Shown: positions 7,722 through 17,190 of the stretch, one piece after another | How positions within the stretch are numbered: the first letter of the stretch is position 1 | How the letters are laid out: the number at the start of each line of letters is the position of its first letter | NCBI GenBank assembly: GCA_934725575.1 | Contig: CAKVCK010000014.1 | Location: 38,485 to 102,484, forward strand | Length of the DNA: 64,000 nt | From: an uncultured Bacteroidales bacterium | GTDB taxonomy: Bacteria > Bacteroidota > Bacteroidia > Bacteroidales > UBA932 | Direction: 5' to 3' | Notes under the pieces: generated by a model | What the model was told of the DNA's origin: nothing | Database searches by the model: none | Seen by the model: only the letters and a program-made list of their open reading frames with translations | Translations under genes and position numbers: made by a program

Positions 7722-10247
7722 CTATTCCTGAGGTGCATCGGCGTTTTCCTCGGCAGCCTGCTGTTCCTCGTCACCACTCTTCTCGACGGTCGAGATGGCG
7801 GCGATCGAGTCACCGTTCTTGATGTTGATCAGTTTCACACCCTGGGTCGCCCTTCCGGCCACTCTGATGTCGGAGACTGCCATCCTGATTGTAAGACCGG
7901 ACTTCTCGATGATCATCAGATCATTGTTCTCGGTCACGTTCTTGATGGCGATCAGCTTGCCGGTCTTCTCGGTGATGCTGATGGTCTTCACACCCTTTCC
8001 TCCCCTCTTGGTGATCCTGTACTCATCGAAGTCGGTCCTCTTGCCGAATCCGTTCTCACTCACGACAAGCACGGTGTGCGCGGAAGCGTCCTCTGCCTTA
8101 GGATCGTAGTTGATGGCTCCGATGACCTCATCGTCGTCTTCAATATTGATGCCACGGACTCCGGTGGAGTTTCTTCCCATAGGACGGGCGTCTGTCTCAT
8201 CGAAGCGGCAGCAGCGTCCCTCACGGGCGGCGATGAATATCTCCTCGTTGCCGTTGGTCAGCAGCGCCTCGACAAGTTCATCTCCCTCTCGGAGATTGAC
8301 GGCGTTCACGCCGGCTGTCCTTGGATGTGAATATGCCTCCAGGGATGTCTTCTTGATGATGCCCCTCTTGGTGATGAGCACGATGTTGTTGCCGTTCACA
8401 TATTCAGGATCCTTGAGGGTCTTGACATTTATGTAAGCAAGGATCTTGTCGTCCGGAATGCTGAGCACATTCTGGATGGCGCGTCCCTTCGAGGCCCTTG
8501 AGCCTTCCGGAATCTCATAGACCTTGAGCCAGTAGCAGCGTCCGGCCTGGGTGAAGAGCAGCATCGTCGAGTGCATATTCGCGATGTAGATGTGGTCTAT
8601 GAAGTCCTCGTCCCTCGTCGCGCTTCCCTTCATACCGACTCCGCCTCTGGCCTGGGTACGGTATTCAGTCAGCGGGGTCCTCTTGATGTAGCCAAGATGG
8701 GAGATCGTGATGACCATATCCTCATCGGCGTAGAAGTCCTCCGGATTGAATTCCTCTGCGGAAGGACGGATCTCCGTTCTTCTCGGGTCGGCGTATTTGT
8801 TCTTGAGTTCGATGGTCTCGGCCTTGATGACCTTCATCTGCTCCTCGACACTTCCGAGGATCTCGTTGCAGCGGGCGATGAACTTCTCAAGCTCGTCATA
8901 TTCAGCTTGAAGTTTCTCCCTCTCCAGGCCGGTCAGCTGACGGAGCCTCATCTCGACAATGGCTGTCGCCTGCGCGTCCGTGAACTCGAACCGTGAGATC
9001 AACTCGGCCTTGGCCTCGTCCACATTGCTTGAATGCCTGATGATGTGGATGATCTCGTCGATGACATCAATGGCCTTCAGCAGACCTTCAAGGATGTGCG
9101 CCCTCTTCTGGGCCTTGTCCAGCTCGAACTTGGTCCTGCGGATGATGACATCGTGGCGGAACTCCACGAAGTTGGCGATCATATCCTTGAGGGACAGCGT
9201 CCGTGGACGGCCCTTGACAAGGGCGACGTTGTTGAACGCGAAGCTGGACTGAAGCTGGGTGTACTTGAACAGGGTGTTGAGCACGACGTTGGAGTTGCTG
9301 CCCTGCTTTACCCTGATGACGACGCGGACACCCTCGCGGGAGGTCTCGTCGTTGATGTAGGTGATGCCCTCGATCTTCTTGTCCTCGACCATCTGGCCGA
9401 TCTTCTCGATCATCTCCTTCTTGTTGACCATATACGGAATCTCGGTCACAACGATGGTCTCACGGCCGTTGTCCGCAACCTCGATCTCGGTCTTGGCTCT
9501 CACGACAACCTTACCGCGGCCAGTCTCGTAGGCCTCCTTGATCCCGCTGACACCCATTATGATGCCTCCGGTCGGGAAGTCAGGTCCCTTGATGTGCTGC
9601 ATCAGGCCGTCAGTGTCGATGTCCGGGTTGTCGATGTAGGCGCAGATCGCGTCACAGCACTCGCCCAGATTGTGCGGAGCCATATTCGTGGCCATTCCGA
9701 CGGCAATACCTGACGAACCGTTCAGAAGAAGCAGCGGAGCCTTTGTAGGCAGAACCGTCGGCTCCTCCTCGGTGTCATCGAAGTTAAGAGTCATATCCAC
9801 AGTGTTCTTGTCGATGTCGGCAAGAACGTCGTCTGTCATCTTCTGAAGCTTGGCCTCGGTGTACCTCATGGCGGCGACAGGGTCACCGTCCATAGATCCG
9901 AAGTTACCCTGGCCGAAAATCATAGGGTAACGCTGGTTCCAAGGCTGCGCGAGCCTGGCGAGAGCGTCATACACACTGGAGTCGCCGTGCGGGTGGTACT
10001 TACCGAGCACCTCGCCGACGATCTTGGCGCACTTACGTGTAGGTCCTGAATATGACAGGCCGAGGCCGTCCATTCCGAACAGAACCCTTCTCTGCACAGG
10101 CTTCAGACCATCCCTGACATCAGGCAGCGCACGCGAGACGATAACGGACATCGAATAGTCGATGTACGCGGTACGCATCTCGTGGTCAATCTCAACCGGT
10201 TCGATGATGCCGGTCTGGCCTTCCTCTTTCTTTTCCTCAATATCCAT
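7722..10247 (-). CDS. gyrA: DNA gyrase subunit A
   Basis: Subunit A of the type II topoisomerase that introduces negative supercoils. The 841-residue product has the catalytic tyrosine in 'AAMRYTE' (Tyr129) and the quinolone-determining stretch HPHGDSSVYD, with Ser90 and Asp94 at the positions of E. coli Ser83 and Asp87, so no classical quinolone-resistance change is visible. The C-terminal pinwheel holds a GyrA box (KRGGKG). The tail is acidic with low complexity. The ATG at 10247 is directly preceded by GAAT. A -7 box lies at 10281-10288. Confidence 0.97.
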   Translation of the reverse strand: MDIEEKKEEGQTGIIEPVEIDHEMRTAYIDYSMSVIVSRALPDVRDGLKPVQRRVLFGMDGLGLSYSGPTRKCAKIVGEVLGKYHPHGDSSVYDALARLAQPWNQRYPMIFGQGNFGSMDGDPVAAMRYTEAKLQKMTDDVLADIDKNTVDMTLNFDDTEEEPTVLPTKAPLLLLNGSSGIAVGMATNMAPHNLGECCDAICAYIDNPDIDTDGLMQHIKGPDFPTGGIIMGVSGIKEAYETGRGKVVVRAKTEIEVADNGRETIVVTEIPYMVNKKEMIEKIGQMVEDKKIEGITYINDETSREGVRVVIRVKQGSNSNVVLNTLFKYTQLQSSFAFNNVALVKGRPRTLSLKDMIANFVEFRHDVIIRRTKFELDKAQKRAHILEGLLKAIDVIDEIIHIIRHSSNVDEAKAELISRFEFTDAQATAIVEMRLRQLTGLEREKLQAEYDELEKFIARCNEILGSVEEQMKVIKAETIELKNKYADPRRTEIRPSAEEFNPEDFYADEDMVITISHLGYIKRTPLTEYRTQARGGVGMKGSATRDEDFIDHIYIANMHSTMLLFTQAGRCYWLKVYEIPEGSRASKGRAIQNVLSIPDDKILAYINVKTLKDPEYVNGNNIVLITKRGIIKKTSLEAYSHPRTAGVNAVNLREGDELVEALLTNGNEEIFIAAREGRCCRFDETDARPMGRNSTGVRGINIEDDDEVIGAINYDPKAEDASAHTVLVVSENGFGKRTDFDEYRITKRGGKGVKTISITEKTGKLIAIKNVTENNDLMIIEKSGLTIRMAVSDIRVAGRATQGVKLINIKNGDSIAAISTVEKSGDEEQQAAEENADAPQE

Positions 10248-10280
10248 ATTCCGATGTTGAATACATTATAGTTAAACACG

Positions 10281-10288
10281 CAAAATTA
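10281..10288 (-). promoter_or_regulatory. -7 box TAATTTTG for gyrA
   Basis: Read on the minus strand the sequence is TAATTTTG, matching TAnnTTTG, 33 bp before the gyrA start. It is divergent from the promoter of the 42-residue orphan gene. Confidence 0.55.
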
Positions 10289-10383
10289 GTAAAAAAAACC
10301 GAGAGAGACAACAGTGCCCGAAGCCTCCGTTCCCGATGAAAAATATTTTCGCGCTTGTACAGCATTTTGGCACAAGCACGCCC

Positions 10384-10391
10384 TACCTTTG
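10384..10391 (+). promoter_or_regulatory. -7 box TACCTTTG of the 42-residue orphan gene
   Basis: TACCTTTG fits TAnnTTTG. An upstream TTTTGG lies about one promoter spacing away. The box is 26 bp before the small gene's ATG. Confidence 0.6.
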
Positions 10392-10417
10392 CATCAGAAA
10401 CAAAAAAACACAAGGTT

Positions 10418-10546
10418 ATGAGAAACACTGAATATAATCTCGAAAAGCTCGCTTCAATGATCTCGTCAGAATCATCGTTCACGGCCCTTATGGAGATAAT
10501 GGGTGATATGGGACTGGAGTTCGAGGGAGCCGTCAAGAACGCATAA
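10418..10546 (+). CDS. Small protein of unknown function (42 aa)
   Basis: The product is acidic and Met-rich, beginning MRNTEYNLEKLASMISSE and ending FEGAVKNA. I do not recognise it. Support for a real gene is the well-placed -7 box at 10384-10391, a purine-rich AAGG directly before ATG, and a clean end that meets the convergent clp stop without overlap. An upstream in-frame ATG at 10355 lies before the promoter and is unlikely. No signal peptide or membrane segment is seen. Confidence 0.6.
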   Translation: MRNTEYNLEKLASMISSESSFTALMEIMGDMGLEFEGAVKNA

Positions 10547-12901
10547 TCATTTGACAGCCAAGGCAGTCTCCTCTTCCTTCAAGGAGACGAGGGTGTTCTC
10601 CTTGTCCGCCGTCAGGCCGACCCGGAGAGTCCTGAGCCCGGAAGAGCCCTTCTTCCTCCTGCCTTGAAGAATCCTGTCGGAGATGATGAACTCCGACACC
10701 GGATCCTCGACATATTTCATCACGGCCCTCTTCAAAGGCCTCGCCCCGAAAGCCGGATCGAAACCGGCGTCAGCGATGAAGCGCTTGGCGGAAGGGGTGA
10801 CAACCAACTTGTAGCCAGCCTCCTCTGCCCTGGACCGGAGATCCTTCAACTCGATGTCGATGATCTTCTCGATGTCCTCCTTGGTCAAAGCGTTGAAGAA
10901 TATCCTTTCGTCCACCCTGTTGATGAACTCCGGAGGGAAAGACTTTCTGATGGCCTTCTCCAAGACACTCTGACGGTTCTTCGAGACGCTCTTCCCGGAA
11001 GTGGCGAAGCCGACCCCGCTGCCATATTCATCAAGCTCGCGGCTGCCGACGTTGGAGGTCATTATGACGATGGTGTTCCTGAAGCTCACGACGCGGCCAT
11101 TGCTGTCCGTCAAGCGACCCTCGTCAAGCACCTGAAGCAGAATGTTGAATATGTCAGGATGAGCCTTCTCGATCTCGTCCAACAGAACAACGCAGTAAGG
11201 CTTCCTGCGCACACGCTCGCTGAGCTGCCCCCCCTCCTCGTAGCCTACATAGCCGGGAGGCGCTCCGACAAGACGGGACACGGTGAATTTTTCCATATAT
11301 TCACTCATATCGATTCTGACCATATTCTCCTGAGAGTCAAAAAGATATTCAGCAAGGCATTTCGCAAGTTGGGTCTTTCCCACTCCGGTAGGGCCGAAGA
11401 ACAGGAAAGTGCCGATCGGGCGGTTCGGGTCTTTCAGGCCCGCACGGTTCCTTTGGATGGCGCGTACGACTTTCTCGATGGCATCGTCCTGGCCTATGAT
11501 CCGGCCTTGCAGCCGTCCTTTCATCTTCATTATCCTGTTGCCCTCGGACTCAGCGACCTTGTTGACAGGAATTCCGGTCATCTTCGAGACGACAGTGGCG
11601 ATGTCCTCGGCATCCACTAAATTGCCCGTCTTCTTGTCCTTTGTCAGGTTCAGACGGATCATCGACCCGGCCTCGTCAAGAGCGTCTATCGCCTTGTCCG
11701 GCAAAGACTTGTCGGTAATGTAACGGTCGGTCAGACGGACGCAGGCCTCGATGGCCTCATCGCTGTAGGTCACCTTGTGGAAATCCTCATAATTCGGCTT
11801 GAGGTTCTCCAGAATCGTGATGGACTGCTGAATGTCCGTCGATTCCACGACAATCTTCTGGAATCTCCGGTCAAGAGCCCCGTCCTTCTCCACGATCTTG
11901 GCGAACTCGTCCATAGTCGTGGCGCCGATGCACTGGAGCTCGCCGCGCGCCAAGGCCGGTTTCAGGATGTTGGCCGCATCCAGGCTTCCCTGCGCGCCGC
12001 CGGCTCCGACAATTGTGTGGAACTCGTCTATGAAGAGGATAATGTCAGGATTCGAGCTGGCCTCCCTGATTATCGATTTGAGACGCTTCTCGAAATCCCC
12101 ACGGTACTTCGTTCCGGCGACGACCGACGCTATGTCCAAGGAAATCAGTCGTTTCTTGGCCAAGGCAGGGGATATGCTTCCGCCTGCTATCCTCAAAGCT
12201 ATCCCTTCGACTATCGCCGACTTCCCCACCCCGGGCTCACCAATCAGCATCGGGTTATTCTTCTTGCGCCGACCAAGGATCTCTATGACACGGGCAATCT
12301 CGGTCTCCCTGCCGACAACGGGGTCCAGTTTTCCTTCCGCGGCGGCCTTCGTGAGGTCAAAGCCGAAATCCTCTATCACACTCTTATCCGGTTTGGATTC
12401 CGGATTGGATCCCTGCTGATCGTCATTTTGGGATTCCTCCTCTTGTGAGGAATCATTCTCCAGCATTCCCTCGTCACGCATATAAGAAAGAAGGCGACCG
12501 TAGTCCACTCCGTGCTGCCGCAGATAAGCCTGCCCGTAATTCTCTGTCGTGCGGCAAAGGGCCAGAAGAAGATGCAGGGAGTTCGCCTCGTCAACACCTT
12601 GTTTTGAAGCCTCAAGAACGGTGATGCTCAAGACGTTCTGGGCGTAACGGGTGAAAGAGATCTTGTCCGATTCCGCAAAAGGGATCGGCTCGTTTGTGAA
12701 TATATGGCTGTCGATGAACCGCTTGAAGTTGTCCGCGTCTATTCCCAGGCCTGTCACAGTCCTGAAGGCGACGTTGTCACCGTGGCGAAGTACCCCAAGG
12801 AACAAGTGGTCGGGGCCTATGCCGTAACTGCCGGTCCGCATCGCCTCGTCCTTGGCGTAGCGGATTATGTCGTTCAGTTCACCGGATATTCTTATTTCCA
12901 T
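10547..12901 (-). CDS. clpC: ClpC/ClpA-type Clp protease ATP-binding subunit
   Basis: A 784-residue Hsp100 unfoldase that feeds substrates to ClpP. It has the Clp-N double repeat (about residues 1-145), an acidic linker rich in Ser, Glu and Gln, AAA-1 with Walker A GEPGVGKS, and AAA-2 with GPTGVGKT. A long ClpB-type middle domain is absent, so it is not the disaggregase. The 'GSGVGF' loop in AAA-2 matches the ClpP-docking VGF loop, which supports a role with ClpP. The gene stands alone, convergent with the 42-residue orphan. ClpA and ClpC cannot be separated fully by eye; the gene symbol is tentative. Confidence 0.88.
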   Translation of the reverse strand: MEIRISGELNDIIRYAKDEAMRTGSYGIGPDHLFLGVLRHGDNVAFRTVTGLGIDADNFKRFIDSHIFTNEPIPFAESDKISFTRYAQNVLSITVLEASKQGVDEANSLHLLLALCRTTENYGQAYLRQHGVDYGRLLSYMRDEGMLENDSSQEEESQNDDQQGSNPESKPDKSVIEDFGFDLTKAAAEGKLDPVVGRETEIARVIEILGRRKKNNPMLIGEPGVGKSAIVEGIALRIAGGSISPALAKKRLISLDIASVVAGTKYRGDFEKRLKSIIREASSNPDIILFIDEFHTIVGAGGAQGSLDAANILKPALARGELQCIGATTMDEFAKIVEKDGALDRRFQKIVVESTDIQQSITILENLKPNYEDFHKVTYSDEAIEACVRLTDRYITDKSLPDKAIDALDEAGSMIRLNLTKDKKTGNLVDAEDIATVVSKMTGIPVNKVAESEGNRIMKMKGRLQGRIIGQDDAIEKVVRAIQRNRAGLKDPNRPIGTFLFFGPTGVGKTQLAKCLAEYLFDSQENMVRIDMSEYMEKFTVSRLVGAPPGYVGYEEGGQLSERVRRKPYCVVLLDEIEKAHPDIFNILLQVLDEGRLTDSNGRVVSFRNTIVIMTSNVGSRELDEYGSGVGFATSGKSVSKNRQSVLEKAIRKSFPPEFINRVDERIFFNALTKEDIEKIIDIELKDLRSRAEEAGYKLVVTPSAKRFIADAGFDPAFGARPLKRAVMKYVEDPVSEFIISDRILQGRRKKGSSGLRTLRVGLTADKENTLVSLKEEETALAVK

Positions 12902-13000
12902 AAATGTTTTTCAAAGTATAATCTTACAATATTAACGAATTTTCTTCGCTTACGCAAAATCGCTTCGGCAGGATGATTGCGGAAATATAAAGTATTTTGC

Positions 13001-13008
13001 TACTTTTG
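13001..13008 (+). promoter_or_regulatory. -7 box TACTTTTG for the AI-2E permease
   Basis: TACTTTTG fits TAnnTTTG and lies 23 bp upstream of the preferred ATG at 13032, which rules out the GTG start at 13008. Confidence 0.6.
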
Positions 13009-13031
13009 TGAATATTAGAATAAGAACGACA

Positions 13032-14192
13032 ATGAACGAGGAAAGAAGCACGGACAGACTTGCCCGTTACATAATCTGGACTGCGGCCGCGGCAGTGACC
13101 GCCGCCTTCTGCTGGTATTTCAGGAGCGTGCTGGTCTATATAATCATAGCCGCGGTGGTCTCCTTGCTTGGGAGGCCGATAATGAAAGGTCTGAAGCACA
13201 TAAGGATAAAAGGCAAAAGCGCACCGGACTGGCTGTTGGCCATACTCTCGTTGCTGCTTATTCTGACCATATTCCTCGGGATTGTCACCCAGATCATCCC
13301 TGTATTCTCCAGCATCATCACAAACGTCTCCGGCAACCTCCAGTCCGCCTCTTTCAAGGCTTCGGAGATCACCGTCTGGTTCGACAAGGTGAACGTCTGG
13401 CTGATCGACAGGCTGCCATCCATGGGACGAGACTTCAAAGTCCAAGACGCTGTGCTTGGCTGGATCAAGAACGCCTTCGACCTTTCTTCCGTGACCTCAG
13501 TCGTTGGCTCCGTGGCCTCAGCCTTAGGCTCCTTCGGCATCGGTCTGTTCTCGGTGATGTTCATCGGCTTCTTTTTCGTGAAGGACGAGACTCTTTTCCG
13601 CAGGATTGTCGGCTCGCTCGTGCCTGACAAGGCCGAGAAAACGGCCATCAGCGCGATCGGAAACATCGAACATCTTCTGACCCGATATTTTGTCGGACTG
13701 ATGGTCGAGGTCCTCGGCGTTGCTCTTCTCAACTTCCTTGGACTCTGGCTGATAGCGAGAATAGGATTCAACCCTGCCATCGGAATCGCCTTTATGACCG
13801 GCCTTCTGAACGTGATTCCTTACGTGGGGCCGTGGATCGGCGGCGCCATCGGAACCATCCTCGGAATCGTGCTGAAATACAGCAGCGCCGCCGCCCTCGG
13901 TGTCTATCCAGACTTTATGGTCGTGATAATCACCCTATTGGCGGTCTTCATCTGCACCCAGTTGGTGGACAATTTCCTGTTCCAGCCTCTGATCTACTCG
14001 ACCAGCATCAAGTCCAGCCCTCTGGAAATCTTCATCGTGCTGCTGATGGCCGGTCACCTCGGCGGAATCATAGGAATGCTGGTAGCCATTCCGGCCTACA
14101 CAGTGCTCAGGGTGATAGCGGCACGATTCTTCTCCGAACTCAAACCGATCCGCAGACTTATCGCAGCCACGGATGACGAACAAAAATCTTAA
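13032..14192 (+). CDS. AI-2E family (PerM-like) membrane permease
   Basis: A 386-residue inner-membrane protein with about eight hydrophobic helices: an N-terminal pair (about 15-50), one at about 70-95, then a cluster from about 165 to the end. The C-terminal 'NVIPYVGPWIGGAIGTILG' is the signature of the AI-2E/PerM family, whose members export small molecules or ions; the substrate here is unknown. The stop codon overlaps the next start by one base (TAATG), so translation of the esterase is probably coupled. Confidence 0.87.
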   Translation: MNEERSTDRLARYIIWTAAAAVTAAFCWYFRSVLVYIIIAAVVSLLGRPIMKGLKHIRIKGKSAPDWLLAILSLLLILTIFLGIVTQIIPVFSSIITNVSGNLQSASFKASEITVWFDKVNVWLIDRLPSMGRDFKVQDAVLGWIKNAFDLSSVTSVVGSVASALGSFGIGLFSVMFIGFFFVKDETLFRRIVGSLVPDKAEKTAISAIGNIEHLLTRYFVGLMVEVLGVALLNFLGLWLIARIGFNPAIGIAFMTGLLNVIPYVGPWIGGAIGTILGIVLKYSSAAALGVYPDFMVVIITLLAVFICTQLVDNFLFQPLIYSTSIKSSPLEIFIVLLMAGHLGGIIGMLVAIPAYTVLRVIAARFFSELKPIRRLIAATDDEQKS

Positions 14193-15160
14193 TGAATATG
14201 AACACGATCTTCAAGAAATTTATGGCGCTGGTCGCCATCATCGCCGGATTCCTGACAAGCGGGAAAGCCAACGCTCAGGAAAAATATTCACCGTCGGGCA
14301 CCTATCAATTCGCCGTGAAAGACGGGAACTCACTTTTCCTCGATGAATATCTCGCCACGGCCGGAAGCGAGACCACTCTGAACGGCAACGAGAAACCATC
14401 GATCGTATTTGTCTTCGGAGGCGGATTCAAGGGCGGAGAGCGCAGCCATCAGGAATATGTTCCTTGGTTCAAGATGCTTAACGACGAGGGTTACACGGTT
14501 CTCACTATCGACTATCGCCTCGGAATGAAAGGCGTGAAGACAAAGGGTGGAATCGGCTCTGTCAAGCAGTTCTACCACTCTGTCAGAATCGCCAGCGAGG
14601 ATCTGTTCAGCGCCACGAAGTACATCATCGACAACGCCAAGACGCTGAAAGTCAATCCGGACAACTTGGTGATCTGCGGCTCGTCAGCCGGTGCGATGAC
14701 TGTCCTTGAGACCGAGTGGATGCTCTGCAACGGGAAAGCCACGGAGGCCCTGCCCGAAGGATTCCGTTACGCCGGAGTGATGTCGTTCTCCGGAGCGATC
14801 CTGTCCCGCGAGGGGATGCCTAAATATTCACAGACTCCGGCTCCGACCGCATTTTTCCACGGCACAGCCGACAAGGTCGTGAACTACGGGAACATACGGG
14901 TGTTCAACTGGGTGTTCGCCGGCACGGACAAGCTCGTCAAGATATTCAAGAAAAATGGTTATGTCTATAACGCTTTCCGCTTCAAGGACCACAAGCACGA
15001 GATCGCGGATTCGATGGTGGAGACGTTCGCAGACCAGATCCGCTTCCTTGAAACCAATGTGACGAGAAAGGTCGCCAGAACTGTGGATTCCACAATCGAC
15101 GACCCTGAGGCTCCTGTTCCAAGCGGATCTGCGAACCGCAAGGAGATGTACGGAAAGTAA
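14192..15160 (+). CDS. Exported alpha/beta-hydrolase (carboxylesterase-like)
   Basis: A 322-residue protein with a signal peptide ending near ANA-Q. The fold is seen from 'IVFVFGGGFKGGERS' (oxyanion region), the nucleophile elbow GSSAG, the acidic residue in 'HGTADKVVNYG', and the late His in 'FKDHKHEIAD'. This fits secreted esterases or lipases of the BD-FAE/acetyl-esterase kind. The start reads ATG-AAT-ATG, so either Met may be used. It overlaps the permease stop by one base and ends exactly against the convergent SGNH hydrolase gene. Confidence 0.85.
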   Translation: MNMNTIFKKFMALVAIIAGFLTSGKANAQEKYSPSGTYQFAVKDGNSLFLDEYLATAGSETTLNGNEKPSIVFVFGGGFKGGERSHQEYVPWFKMLNDEGYTVLTIDYRLGMKGVKTKGGIGSVKQFYHSVRIASEDLFSATKYIIDNAKTLKVNPDNLVICGSSAGAMTVLETEWMLCNGKATEALPEGFRYAGVMSFSGAILSREGMPKYSQTPAPTAFFHGTADKVVNYGNIRVFNWVFAGTDKLVKIFKKNGYVYNAFRFKDHKHEIADSMVETFADQIRFLETNVTRKVARTVDSTIDDPEAPVPSGSANRKEMYGK

Positions 15161-16540
15161 TTAATTCTGAATATATTTACGATAGACTTCCGCGATTCTG
15201 CGGTATCCCTCTTCATTCGGATGGAGTCCGTCCCTGAAGAGGGATTCGTCTAATGTGCCGTCGGCCTTTGTGAGGACTGACTTGACATCCACGATGTCGT
15301 AGTTGGTGAGGTCACTTGACTTAAGCAGCTCATCCACGGTGGAGTTAACCTTGTCCACCCTGCCGATGGCCTTTCTGCGGGGATAGATGTGGACGATGTG
15401 GATGCGGGCTGTCGGCTGCTTCACACGGATATATTCAATAAGTCCGACCATTCCTTCGGCGATGGCTTCCTCCGTGCGGCTGTAGATGTCATTCGTGCCG
15501 GCCATCACGAAGATATGTTTGGCGGAGAAGCCGTCCAGTTCCTCGTGCATCATTCGCCACATCATATTCCCGAGACGGTCCCAGCCGTAGCCGCAGTTGA
15601 TAACGTTGCGATCAGCGAATATGTCGTTCCAGGAATCAACACCGGAATGCCAGGTCTTATGGCTTGGTTCACCTGACCAGTAATGAGTTATGGAGTTGCC
15701 GATCATCACGATCTCCGGATTCGGGGCGATGTGTCTTTCGCGGTAAAGGACTCTGGAATGTCTTTCGGTCCAGTCATAGAAAGTGAAATCGCGGCGCTGT
15801 CTCAGTGGTTGCAGAATATCAGGCAGTCTGGTTGTCGTGCCGAGGGCATTGAAGATCGACTCAAGTGTGGCCACCGTGTCAGCCTTGGCTCCGTCAATGG
15901 CGATGAAATAAGCTGGCTTTTTGCTTTCTTTCCTGCTGACAACCTTCACAGGGAAGTCAGCCTTTCTCTGAATGATATTCCTTACCGCTTTGGAAGGCCT
16001 GTCCACTGCCTCAACCGGGACATTATAGAACGCCACGGCCTTCTCAACCGGCACCGGCTCGAAATGGAAATAGGTTCCGCCACCGGTTCCGATCTCCATC
16101 CACTTAACCTCGTTGTAAAGCGGAAGATAAAGCCTGAACTCGTTACCGTTCTTGGCTGACTTTCCATAATCAACACGGAAACAAAATGTTATCGTGTCAC
16201 TTGCAGCCTTCCCAAGATCGGAAGTCCCGTTCAACAGGTGGAATCCGCCGTCGTTGTCGATGTCATAGAGGTCAACTCCCAGAGAAGCCATCTCTGTAGC
16301 CCCTTTAGGAATATTCCTGCCCTCAAGCACGTACCGGACCTTGATCTCCGGAGCGTTAGTCCCGAAATCAATGTTCCCCATGTCAAATGTCCAGCAGGTC
16401 CCGAACGGTCCTTTTGCCCTTTCAGTCAGCGGATTATGCCACCCATTCACATCAGCCGCCATCGCACCGACTGAGAGCAACAGTGTCAGCCCCACCGCCG
16501 ACACCGCACGCTTCGCGATTTCCGAATATCTCATATTCAT
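15161..16540 (-). CDS. Exported SGNH/GDSL hydrolase with N-terminal beta domain
   Basis: A 459-residue protein with a signal peptide. The C-terminal 200 residues hold the SGNH blocks: 'VMIGNSITHYWSG' (block I Ser), Asn in the middle region, 'GTNDIYS' and 'DGLHPNEEGYR' (Asp and His). The N-terminal half resembles the beta-rich accessory domain found in Bacteroidetes acyl-hydrolases that act on surface or host glycan esters; that role is inferred. Start is ATG-AAT-ATG. It is convergent with, and directly abuts, the esterase. Confidence 0.88.
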   Translation of the reverse strand: MNMRYSEIAKRAVSAVGLTLLLSVGAMAADVNGWHNPLTERAKGPFGTCWTFDMGNIDFGTNAPEIKVRYVLEGRNIPKGATEMASLGVDLYDIDNDGGFHLLNGTSDLGKAASDTITFCFRVDYGKSAKNGNEFRLYLPLYNEVKWMEIGTGGGTYFHFEPVPVEKAVAFYNVPVEAVDRPSKAVRNIIQRKADFPVKVVSRKESKKPAYFIAIDGAKADTVATLESIFNALGTTTRLPDILQPLRQRRDFTFYDWTERHSRVLYRERHIAPNPEIVMIGNSITHYWSGEPSHKTWHSGVDSWNDIFADRNVINCGYGWDRLGNMMWRMMHEELDGFSAKHIFVMAGTNDIYSRTEEAIAEGMVGLIEYIRVKQPTARIHIVHIYPRRKAIGRVDKVNSTVDELLKSSDLTNYDIVDVKSVLTKADGTLDESLFRDGLHPNEEGYRRIAEVYRKYIQN

Positions 16541-16716
16541 TAAATTTTAATTATTGTCCTTTTCAAAACGGCCTCAAAGATAGCGATTTTTCCGGAAGGA
16601 CACATACTCGGATTTACGAGAGGAACATTTCCAAGCCAAAGTGATACACTCATGATCAAATTGAACCACGACAGGTGCGTTTTCTTTCCTTTTTGCGACT
16701 GTGGACTTAAAGAATA

Positions 16717-17190
16717 TTAGTCGGCAAGTTTCTTCCCTTCGTAAGCGACAGGATATTCCCCGAAATTCAGTTTCATCGAGATTCCGGAGTCGGTCAAAGT
16801 GCCGGCAAGGCCTGTGACGGTGTACTTCGGGAAAGGCACGGTTCCGCCAGAGAGAGGAATTATACCATCAGCCGAAAACTCAATGGTTCCGTTCTTGACC
16901 TCGAATCCGACTCCTGGGACAGACACGTCCAGTGAAACCGGCATCTGAGGGACGAACTTCACCTTGTAGAACATAATGTCAAGGGTCTTGGCAGTCTCAT
17001 CTATCCGCACCTCCACCTTGACTTCCTCTGAGACATTATCGACACCGTCCACAGTCACGGTCATTGTCCCCGAATATTCATAATTCCCTGAGAGCGAAGG
17101 ATCTTCCGCATCGTTATTATCTTCGGAGCAGGACATTGTCAGCAGCGGCAGGGCCGCCAGCAAAAGCATAAAGATTTTCTTCATATTCAT
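16717..17190 (-). CDS. Calycin-like domain lipoprotein
   Basis: A 157-residue lipoprotein with lipobox LTMSC followed by an acidic tether. The beta-rich body ('YSGTMTVTVDG', 'VEVRIDETAKTLDIMFYKVKFVP', 'AGTLTDSGISMKLNFG') matches the calycin-like family common in Bacteroidales, usually beside outer-membrane receptors. Its start overlaps the stop of the TonB-dependent receptor by one base, so the two are co-translated. Ligand unknown. Confidence 0.8.
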   Translation of the reverse strand: MNMKKIFMLLLAALPLLTMSCSEDNNDAEDPSLSGNYEYSGTMTVTVDGVDNVSEEVKVEVRIDETAKTLDIMFYKVKFVPQMPVSLDVSVPGVGFEVKNGTIEFSADGIIPLSGGTVPFPKYTVTGLAGTLTDSGISMKLNFGEYPVAYEGKKLAD

